A stretch of 36,061 nt of DNA from Nitrospira sp. UW-LDO-01. GTDB taxonomy: Bacteria; Nitrospirota; Nitrospiria; Nitrospirales; Nitrospiraceae. The stretch covers positions 11,058 to 47,118 of the forward strand of contig NIUT01000174.1 of assembly GCA_002254365.1 (NCBI GenBank). Direction: 5' to 3'. A program made the position numbers and the translations under genes. Below the pieces are notes generated by a model. It saw only the letters and a list, made by a program, of their open reading frames with translations, was not told where the DNA came from and searched no databases. Shown one piece after another: positions 1-5,975 of this stretch (its first letter is position 1; every line of letters starts with the position of its first letter).

Positions 1-125
1 GGCTGTTCAGAAAGGCCATCCAGCAAGGCCGCAGCGAGCGAAGAGGCGAATCGTACTCTCTGCCGTACGGTGAGCCTCTGAGAGAGGCAAGAACGCCGCT
101 GGTGGACTTTGTCAACAGCCTGCTA
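1..125 (+). repeat. Dispersed ~123 bp palindrome-ended element, copy 1
   Basis: This copy shares long blocks with those at 2759-2880 (opposite orientation) and 3800-3923 (same orientation). The blocks include GCAAGGCCGCAGCGAG, a GCCTCTGAG block, GAACGCCGCTGG and a terminal CAACAGCCTGCTAG. The left end (GGCTGTTCAG) is roughly complementary to the right end, so the element has imperfect terminal inverted repeats. It is non-coding and MITE- or REP-like. Its right end lies directly against an alcohol dehydrogenase fragment. The outer few bases of the left end may lie before the window. Confidence 0.8.
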
Positions 126-310
126 GATCACCCGCCTTGGATCCGCTGCGATGGAAGTCATTGAACATCGTGATCCCGGTGCGGAGAATCGGCGTCGCTT
201 CCGTTGATATCAACGCACCAGGAATGGCCGTCAGCGCCTGCGTACGTGCGATCAAGTACTCGACATATCCTCCATTCTCATGGAAGCCCGTGACGAGGAA
301 TTTTTGAGAT
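126..310 (-). pseudogene. Internal fragment of a second zinc alcohol dehydrogenase
   Basis: The minus strand reads in one frame as QKFLVTGFHENGGYVEYL, continues through LIARTQALTAIPGA and STEATPILRTGITMFNDF, and ends at SGSKAGD. This matches the middle of the intact alcohol dehydrogenase encoded at 1685-2701 residue for residue, with scattered substitutions. An in-frame TGA lies just upstream of the homology. Downstream, the frame runs straight into the dispersed repeat and stops three codons later (LAGC then TGA). Neither the N-terminal catalytic zinc site nor the Rossmann fold is present. It is therefore a non-functional remnant of a paralogous copy, about 60 residues long. Confidence 0.85.
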
Positions 311-313
311 CAC

Positions 314-328
314 AGGGATCGGATCCCT
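314..328. other. Short perfect palindrome (7 bp arms) beside the dehydrogenase fragment
   Basis: AGGGATC and GATCCCT flank a single G. The palindrome lies just outside the region of alcohol dehydrogenase homology and downstream of the symporter stop codon at 397. It has no T-run on either side, so it is not a convincing terminator. It may mark the edge of a rearrangement. Nothing else was recognised between 312 and 396. Confidence 0.35.
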
Positions 329-396
329 TAGATCCGGCACCGTGAACCTTTTGATAACCGGCAACGCGCTACGTCCAACTTGCTGCCAAATTCGAT

Positions 397-1476
397 TTAG
401 CTACCCGCTGCCTTCTGATCCTCGAATTTTCGCCCCATGACCTCATGCACCCCGCCTGCCACCAAATGCTGGATGAGATTGTAGAAGATGATTGGCACCA
501 TGACCTGTGGATACGATGCGAGTACGAGCGACGCTAAGACAAGGCCGGTCCCATTATTATTCATCCCCAATCCATACATGAGCGAAACCCGTTCTGCGTC
601 ATCGACCTTGAACAATCGACTCAGCCCATAGCCAGCGGAAAATGCCGTGATACAGAGGCCCGCGGTGATGGCCAACGTCACCGCCAAGAAATCATAATCT
701 CGGTCGGCGACTGCCTGCGGTAGCGACACTGATCCGTTCGAGTAATTCAGCAGCAGCAAGACGACGGCATTGATCAGTTTGATGAACGGCATGATGGCTG
801 TCAGTGTTGCTTCAGGCACGACGAAGCGCACCGCAAGGCCCAACAGGGAAGGCAACACGATCCAGAGCCCCAGGAACGCTCCCGATCCATAGGCGGCGAT
901 GGTGTGGATGACCTGCTCATATTCTTCCGTGGCCATCTCCCCGAATGTATAGAGCGCGACCGGTGTCAAAACTGGACTAAGCAGGGTTGAAGCAAGCACC
1001 AATCCCAAGCTCAGCGCCAGATTGCCATTGGAGTTCTGAGCCCAGGCGGTTGAAGCTCCGGCAATCGGCATGGCCGCCACCAACGCCAGCCCCACGAGGA
1101 TGTGTTGAGCTTCATCCGGCTCATACCACAGCCGCATGATGAGGGTGACCAGATAGATATAGGCCATGGGGATGATCAGATTGGCGGTGAGCCCCGCAGA
1201 CAGGACCCCTGTCTTCTTGGCCAACGATCTCAGGTGCGAGCTCTTGACCCCCAACCCCGCATTGAACATCAAGGTCGCCAGCAGAAGCAGGAGGAAGGAC
1301 ACGTGCAGGGTCTCGTTGACGATTCGGAGATCGCCGAAACTGATATGTCGTATCCAGAGGCCGGCTGTTGGCCAGATGGCAGAGAGGGTGTAGGCACCGA
1401 TCAAAAACCAGAGCAGATGATGATGGATGAACTGGGACAAAGAGCGAAACGTGAAGTTGCGGCTATCCCTACCCAT
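397..1476 (-). CDS. BASS-family (bile acid:sodium symporter-like) membrane transporter
   Basis: The 359-residue protein is very hydrophobic, with about nine or ten predicted membrane segments. This fits the SBF/BASS fold of sodium-coupled organic-anion symporters. Visible family signatures are the AMPIAGASTAWAQNSNGN stretch (about residues 135-152) and the MNNNGTGLVLASLVLAS stretch (about 303-319). These correspond to the two discontinuous crossover helices that form the Na+ sites. The N-terminus (about 18 residues, rich in Phe and His) is cytoplasmic-looking and there is no signal peptide. The substrate cannot be deduced, since the family carries bile acids, pantoate, pyruvate and other anions. 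The ribosome-binding site is weak (AAAGAA). It follows the alcohol dehydrogenase on the same strand after about 208 bases. Confidence 0.85.
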   Translation of the reverse strand: MGRDSRNFTFRSLSQFIHHHLLWFLIGAYTLSAIWPTAGLWIRHISFGDLRIVNETLHVSFLLLLLATLMFNAGLGVKSSHLRSLAKKTGVLSAGLTANLIIPMAYIYLVTLIMRLWYEPDEAQHILVGLALVAAMPIAGASTAWAQNSNGNLALSLGLVLASTLLSPVLTPVALYTFGEMATEEYEQVIHTIAAYGSGAFLGLWIVLPSLLGLAVRFVVPEATLTAIMPFIKLINAVVLLLLNYSNGSVSLPQAVADRDYDFLAVTLAITAGLCITAFSAGYGLSRLFKVDDAERVSLMYGLGMNNNGTGLVLASLVLASYPQVMVPIIFYNLIQHLVAGGVHEVMGRKFEDQKAAGS

Positions 1477-1684
1477 TTCTTTAGGCGGAGAATGTAAACA
1501 ATAAGGTCACTACATTCGCGCTTTCCATCGCAGATCACCTGTTGCCCGGCGAGCCTCCCCGGAATGCTGCGCGGTTATGAAACCGTTGTCAGGTGAATAG
1601 CTGTGGCAGAATAGCGGAACACCTCAGACCAGACGGTTAGAAGGCCAGCAATAAGGACCCATTCCGGACATGCGCACAAGGACC

Positions 1685-2701
1685 TCACTTCATCGTCAGT
1701 ACCACGCGACATCGGGCCTTCCCGCTCAACATGCGGGCATACGCTGCCGCAGCTTGGTCCAGTGGGAAGGTCTCAATAATAGGACGGATACCCGTCAGCG
1801 CACAAAAGTTCAGGGCATCCTCGGAGTCCCGCGCAGTGCCTGACGGCCATCCCTGAATCGTCCGGCGCGCACTGATCAGTTGAAGCGGTGTCACCGTCAT
1901 GGGATCAGTCGACGCCCCAAGGACAACGAGCTTACCTCCGACCCTCAAACCGTCGATCATGTCGGACATGGCTTTGCCGCTCGGAGCTGTCGCCAAAATG
2001 ACCGTTGCTCCTCCAAGACTCGCCAGTTCCTTTGCTGGATCAGTCGCTTCGGCATCCAAGTAACGCGCGGCTCCCAGCTTTAAAGCGAGCGCGGCTTTGT
2101 CCTGACCACGCCCAATGGCCACGGTATGAAAGCCCATCCGATTGGCAAACTGCACTCCCAGATGGCCGAGCCCACCCAGCCCTTGGACAGCTACGAGATC
2201 ACCCGCCCTGGCTCCGCTGTGACGCAGGCTGTTAAACGTGGTAATGCCAGCGCAGAGAATGGGGGCCGCTTCCGTTGGTGCCAACACATCAGGGATGATC
2301 GCCAGCGCTTCCGTACGCGCAATGAGGTACTCCGCATATCCACCATCTTCATGGAAGCCGGTCACCAGGAACTTCTGACAACTGAAAAAATCTCCGCGAT
2401 GACAAGACGTGCAGTGGCCACAATGGCCGCCGTGCCACCCCACCCCAACACGCTGGCCTTTCTCCCAGGCAACCACCCCGGCACCGACTGCATCGATCAC
2501 TCCCGCCACCTCATGACCCGTGACGCGCGGATACTGAAGCCCTGGCCAATGGCCTTCCTTGACGAACATGTCGCTATGGCAAATCCCACAGGCCTGGACT
2601 TTCACCCGGACGGTGTTGGGCTTGGGTTCCGGCACTGAACTGCGGACGACCTTGAACGGACCTCCAGGGGAGGTGATCTGCACGGATGTCATGACTGTCA
2701 T
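1685..2701 (-). CDS. Zinc-dependent alcohol dehydrogenase (MDR superfamily)
   Basis: This is a medium-chain NAD(P)-dependent alcohol dehydrogenase that interconverts alcohols and aldehydes. The catalytic zinc site is visible as CGICHSD and GHEVAG. The structural zinc is held by the CGHCTSCHRGDFFSC four-cysteine loop. The Rossmann nucleotide-binding glycines are in GLGGLGHLGV. I chose the ATG at 2701 (338 residues) because GGAGG lies 5 bases upstream. The longer reading frame from 2752 adds 17 residues with no ribosome-binding support. The family is close to AdhA/AdhP-type enzymes, but the substrate is unknown. A truncated paralog of the same gene lies at 126-310. An aldehyde dehydrogenase at 28904 could act on its product, which is only inference. 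Confidence 0.93.
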   Translation of the reverse strand: MTVMTSVQITSPGGPFKVVRSSVPEPKPNTVRVKVQACGICHSDMFVKEGHWPGLQYPRVTGHEVAGVIDAVGAGVVAWEKGQRVGVGWHGGHCGHCTSCHRGDFFSCQKFLVTGFHEDGGYAEYLIARTEALAIIPDVLAPTEAAPILCAGITTFNSLRHSGARAGDLVAVQGLGGLGHLGVQFANRMGFHTVAIGRGQDKAALALKLGAARYLDAEATDPAKELASLGGATVILATAPSGKAMSDMIDGLRVGGKLVVLGASTDPMTVTPLQLISARRTIQGWPSGTARDSEDALNFCALTGIRPIIETFPLDQAAAAYARMLSGKARCRVVLTMK

Positions 2702-2711
2702 CGAAGCCTCC
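2702..2711 (-). promoter_or_regulatory. Ribosome-binding site deciding the alcohol dehydrogenase start
   Basis: GGAGG (minus strand, 2711-2707) lies 5 bases before the ATG at 2701. That is the canonical spacing. The alternative upstream start at 2752 has no comparable site, so the shorter protein is preferred. Confidence 0.7.
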
Positions 2712-2758
2712 TTCACTGGCAAAATATCGACACAGTTCTCAGATAGCACCAAAACACT

Positions 2759-2880
2759 CTAGCAGGATGCTGAAAAGCTCCGCCAGCGGCGTTCTCGCAC
2801 CGCTCAGAGGCTCAACTACCGAAGCGTACGCCTCACCCCTTCGCTCGCTGCGGCCTTGCAGGACGGCATTTTGAGCATCC
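2759..2880 (-). repeat. Dispersed ~123 bp palindrome-ended element, copy 2
   Basis: The reverse complement aligns end to end with the copies at 1-125 and 3800-3923. It runs from GGATGCTCAAAATG through GCAAGGCCGCAGCGAGCG and GAGCCTCTGAGCG to CAGCATCCTGCTAG. The ends GGATGCTCAAAA and TTTTCAGCATCC are near-perfect inverted repeats. It lies in the gap between the alcohol dehydrogenase start and the L,D-transpeptidase stop, so it could affect dehydrogenase transcription or act as a hairpin in mRNA. Confidence 0.85.
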
Positions 2881-2972
2881 GGAAGTTTTTGAGAGGTGTT
2901 CCTGTAGGCAGCATTCCAGCGACTTGTTTCGAAATAACCGAGATTTTCAGTAAACTGCTAGCTGCCCTTGAC

Positions 2973-3797
2973 TCAGTGCTGTCTCGGTGCCTTGCCGAGT
3001 ATGTGAACTCTTGGTCCATTTGTCAGGGCGATGAGTCGGTCATCCTCGACTTCGCCGCCTAAGACCCATTCGAAGAGTCGCTTCGCGTCATTCAGTTCCG
3101 GGGATTTGGGATAACCATACTGCTCCTTCTGCATCGGTTCGTCATAGAGACCGATGCAGCCATGGGACGCGGGATAGCCCGGCAAGTCCCGCCCGTGAAT
3201 CCAATACGACACCCCTTCACGATTGATATGAAACCTGAGCGCGTAGTTCATTGGATAGGGACGGTCCGTTCCTTCAACAGGATAGCGACAGGATTGATGG
3301 GTGCGGTGAGCGGCGGTGAGGCGAAATTCCCCTGTCGGCGTTTCATCGTGGCCGTTCCCTGAAGCGATCGGCACAGCAAATCGGAGAATGCCGTACTCGT
3401 AGGCACCCAGAAATTGCTCGGATAGATTGATGAGGATGAACCGTTTGTCTTGTTCTGCTGCGAGATACAACAGCGGCAGCGGCGCGAAATACTCCACATC
3501 ATCGATCTGCTTCGGGACCTTGATGGACAGCCCAGCGTGGATATGGCGCCGGTCGATTCGATTGAACCGTGCGACGGCGACCCACTGTTCACCGAAGAGC
3601 GTTTCCAATGTTTCACCGGGTCGAAGTGTCCGGCACTCCCACTGCACAGTCCCGTCACTGGGATAAGTCATATGGCAAGGTTCGCGGCGCATCGTCGATG
3701 ATTCCGAATACGCGGCAGTAGAAACCAGCATGAGAACGGCTAGGAAGGTATTCCAAACCAAACACAGCACCGCTTTGAACGTGATGGATATACACAC
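2973..3797 (-). CDS. L,D-transpeptidase (YkuD domain) with LysM-like N-terminal region
   Basis: This is an exported enzyme of peptidoglycan cross-linking, or of attaching proteins to peptidoglycan. The active-site signature is visible as IHGRDLPGYPASHGCIGL: the catalytic Cys is in SHGC, with the conserved upstream His-Gly. A LysM-like segment (TLRPGETLETLFG to HAGLSIKVP) precedes the YkuD domain, which begins near RFILINLSEQF. A hydrophobic stretch (FKAVLCLVWNTFLAVLMLV) serves as signal peptide or anchor. The frame stays open to 3866, but its first 23 codons lie inside the dispersed repeat. The GTG at 3797, just outside it, is therefore my preferred start; no strong ribosome-binding site decides. 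An ATG at 3731 is possible. Confidence 0.85.
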   Translation of the reverse strand: MCISITFKAVLCLVWNTFLAVLMLVSTAAYSESSTMRREPCHMTYPSDGTVQWECRTLRPGETLETLFGEQWVAVARFNRIDRRHIHAGLSIKVPKQIDDVEYFAPLPLLYLAAEQDKRFILINLSEQFLGAYEYGILRFAVPIASGNGHDETPTGEFRLTAAHRTHQSCRYPVEGTDRPYPMNYALRFHINREGVSYWIHGRDLPGYPASHGCIGLYDEPMQKEQYGYPKSPELNDAKRLFEWVLGGEVEDDRLIALTNGPRVHILGKAPRQH

Positions 3798-3799
3798 AA

Positions 3800-3923
3800 C
3801 AGACTGCTCAAAAGTTTCATCAGCAAGGCCGCAGCGAGTGAAGAGAGGAGGCGTACGATTCGGCACGTTGAGTCTCTGAGCAACGCGAGAATACTGCCGG
3901 TGAACTTTTTCAACAGTCTGCTA
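3800..3923 (+). repeat. Dispersed ~123 bp palindrome-ended element, copy 3
   Basis: It has the same orientation as copy 1, running from AGACTGCTCAAAAG to CTTTTTCAACAGTCTGCTA. It shares the internal GCAAGGCCGCAGCGAG, a TCTCTGAGC block and a GCGAGAA block. Its right end supplies the TAG stop codon of the neighbouring CBS gene on the minus strand. Its left end sits at the 5' end of the L,D-transpeptidase gene. The element therefore fills the whole gap between the two genes. Confidence 0.85.
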
Positions 3924-4355
3924 CGACCAATATTGCGATGCTTTCATATAGCCGAAGAGCACATCACGCCTAGCCAGAATCCCCACCAGCTTCTTGTTGC
4001 GGACCACCGGCACCCGGGTCAGATAGCGGTCTTGGAACAGGTCTGCCACCTGAGCAAGCGTTTGGTCCTCCGTCACGGTGATGGGATGAGCGGACATGAC
4101 CTCCGTCGCAAGGATCTTCCGAAGGTCACGCCCCTCGATCATCGCTTGCAAGAGATCATATTCCGTCACAATTCCGACCAAGGTGCCGTCCTCTTCCACA
4201 ACGGGCAAACTTCCGTAGTTGCGATGGGTCATCAGATGGGCGATCGTGGACGCGTCGGTACGCGCTGCGCATCGTGTGACGGCGTCCTGCATCAACTGTC
4301 CGACCGTCACGGTCTTCGGATCGGTCGCCTTCATGAAAAATTCTGTTTGTCTCAT
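3921..4355 (-). CDS. Tandem CBS-domain protein
   Basis: The protein is about 144 residues, almost entirely two CBS domains (VGQLMQDAVTRCAARTDASTIA..., then ATEVMSAHPITVTEDQTLAQ...). Such stand-alone pairs bind adenine nucleotides and act as energy or redox sensors that regulate partner proteins. I chose the ATG at 4355 because GAGGAG lies just upstream and the upstream CBS gene stops at 4363. The reading frame from 4382 would overlap that gene by 20 bases. The TAG stop is formed by the end of the dispersed repeat. It is co-transcribed with the CBS gene at 4363-4803, its paralog, and both diverge from the universal stress protein operon. The partner is unknown. Confidence 0.92.
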   Translation of the reverse strand: MRQTEFFMKATDPKTVTVGQLMQDAVTRCAARTDASTIAHLMTHRNYGSLPVVEEDGTLVGIVTEYDLLQAMIEGRDLRKILATEVMSAHPITVTEDQTLAQVADLFQDRYLTRVPVVRNKKLVGILARRDVLFGYMKASQYWS

Positions 4356-4362
4356 AAGCTCC

Positions 4363-4803
4363 TCACAGTTGTCGTTTGCCACCAGTGGCCAGATAGGCTC
4401 GCAAAAGATCGCGTCGTGCGATGATCCCGATCAATTTCTCTTTGGCATTGACGACGGGAACGCGAATCAGATCGCTCGCGCGCAGCACGTGCACCAAGGT
4501 TCCGAGCGTCGTTTCCGGCCGGACTGAGTAAGGGTTGGCCGTCATGATGTCTTTTGCTGAGACGGTACCGAGCGGATGCCCGTCATCGACGGCTCCCAGT
4601 AGATCATGTTCGCTGACGATGCCTGTTAGCTTCCGGCCGTTTCCCACGACCGGCACGGCCCCGAACCCCTCGATCATCAACGATGCGATCACGTCCCCTT
4701 TCGTCTTCAAGCGGACATATTGCACTTCTTTCTCCATCACCTGACTCACGGTCATTGAGTCGAAGTCTTTGACTTTCACCTTAGCCTTCTTCTTCTTTTT
4801 CAT
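4363..4803 (-). CDS. Tandem CBS-domain protein with lysine-rich N-terminus
   Basis: This 146-residue protein begins with a striking basic run (MKKKKKAKVKVK). Two CBS domains follow: TVSQVMEKEVQYVRLKTKGD... and SAKDIMTANPYSVRPETTLG.... The adenosyl-ligand role is known for the family; any nucleic-acid or acidic-surface contact by the lysine tail is inference. The GAGGAGGGG ribosome-binding site just upstream supports the start. It is the first gene of a two-gene operon with the CBS paralog at 3921-4355, separated by 7 bases. It is divergent from the universal stress gene at 5070. Confidence 0.92.
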   Translation of the reverse strand: MKKKKKAKVKVKDFDSMTVSQVMEKEVQYVRLKTKGDVIASLMIEGFGAVPVVGNGRKLTGIVSEHDLLGAVDDGHPLGTVSAKDIMTANPYSVRPETTLGTLVHVLRASDLIRVPVVNAKEKLIGIIARRDLLRAYLATGGKRQL

Positions 4804-4928
4804 TGCCCCTCCTCTATATAGCAGCGCTCTGTAATCTCATCTTCTCAACCATGCATTCATACTGACGCCAATCACCACAGTAGGGTGAGCGTCGCTGCTG
4901 CAAATTGCTACAACAAACCCCTCCCTTC

Positions 4929-5034
4929 GAGAAACGTTTCTCTCCATAACCCCCTGGTAATTGGACGATTCTGCTTCCAGCTTTTCCCATGCTACAGGCA
5001 CATCCGATGCAGAACTGATACCCGAAACAGTTTC
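4929..5034. promoter_or_regulatory. Two operator-like GAAAC(N)GTTTC palindromes in the divergent CBS/Usp promoter region
   Basis: GAGAAACGTTTCTC (4929-4942) is a perfect 14 bp palindrome. GAAACAGTTTC (5024-5034) is a second copy with one extra central base. Both are followed by TCTC. They lie between the start of the CBS operon (4803, minus) and the stress operon (5070, plus). That is where a shared regulator would bind. TAGAAT at 5037-5042 could be a -10 box for the Usp gene, but no good -35 was seen. The regulator is unknown. Confidence 0.45.
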
Positions 5035-5069
5035 TCTAGAATCACAGACTGCACGGAAGGGGACCAGTT

Positions 5070-5975
5070 ATGCGGATCTTATGCGCGGTTGATGGATCGG
5101 AACATTCCCAATGGGGGGTCCAGGCGCTTGAAGCTCTTGCCAGTCAAGAACCTGAACAGGTGGTGCTCCTGCACATCGTCGACCAACCGGCGCTGCAGGC
5201 CGCCACGAATAAGAACCCCGTTGCAGCGAAACGTGCCCTTGCTGCAATGGAGAAGGCCGGTACCATCCTGTTGCGCGATGCCACACGAGCGGCTCGACTT
5301 GCCCTTGGCCAGGCGACAACCGGGCCACGGACAAAGCTCCAGACCATCCTCACGCATGGTCCGATTGCCCATACCATCGCGAGAACGGCCCGGCGGCTGA
5401 AGGCTGACCTCATCCTCATGGGATCACGCGGCTTGAGCGACATCCAAGGATTCTTGTTAGGGAGCGTCTCTCGCCAGGTGGCTGCGACGGCTCCCTGTCC
5501 CCTGTTGGCCGTGAAACAGCCACTGAAGAACCTGCTCCGCGTCGCCTTTGCTGTGGACGACTCCAGACCATCACGCGCTGCCGCCCGGTTTCTTCGATCC
5601 CGTATCCTTCCGGAATCCGCCACTGTCACGATCCTGACCTCGGTGGAAAGTCCCGTTACTGACTTCGCGGCACGCTATCTCTCTGAATCGCAACTGGCCG
5701 AATTAAAACAGCCCGTCATCGAACGGGCCACCAGGTTGGTCAATACCCTACGGGATGAGTTCATCAAAGACGGATTCTCGGCTGTCACTCAGATCCACAT
5801 GGACCACGTGATCGACACCATCGTGAAACATGTCGAAGCTAGCCATGACCAGCTACTGGTGATCGGCTCGCGTGATTTGACGAAGAGCGAGCGACTCTAT
5901 CTCGGCAGTGTGTCCGAAAGCCTGCTGAGGCATGCCCCCTGTTCGGTACTGATCGTACGAGGCGCCCGTGCCTGA
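5070..5975 (+). CDS. Tandem universal stress protein (two UspA domains)
   Basis: The 301-residue cytoplasmic protein has two Usp domains (about 1-148 and 155-300). The first begins MRILCAVDGSEHS and ends with the full ATP-binding signature G-2x-G-9x-GS, as GSRGLSDIQGFLLGSVS. The second has GSRDLTKSERLYLGSVS, where the second glycine is replaced by Asp, so it may be degenerate for nucleotide binding. Usp proteins act in energy stress and redox adaptation. It is the first gene of a plus-strand operon and overlaps the P-type ATPase by 8 bases. GGGG shortly before the ATG serves as ribosome-binding site. A Usp beside CBS proteins and a cation pump resembles known dormancy/stress modules. Confidence 0.93.
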   Translation: MRILCAVDGSEHSQWGVQALEALASQEPEQVVLLHIVDQPALQAATNKNPVAAKRALAAMEKAGTILLRDATRAARLALGQATTGPRTKLQTILTHGPIAHTIARTARRLKADLILMGSRGLSDIQGFLLGSVSRQVAATAPCPLLAVKQPLKNLLRVAFAVDDSRPSRAAARFLRSRILPESATVTILTSVESPVTDFAARYLSESQLAELKQPVIERATRLVNTLRDEFIKDGFSAVTQIHMDHVIDTIVKHVEASHDQLLVIGSRDLTKSERLYLGSVSESLLRHAPCSVLIVRGARA

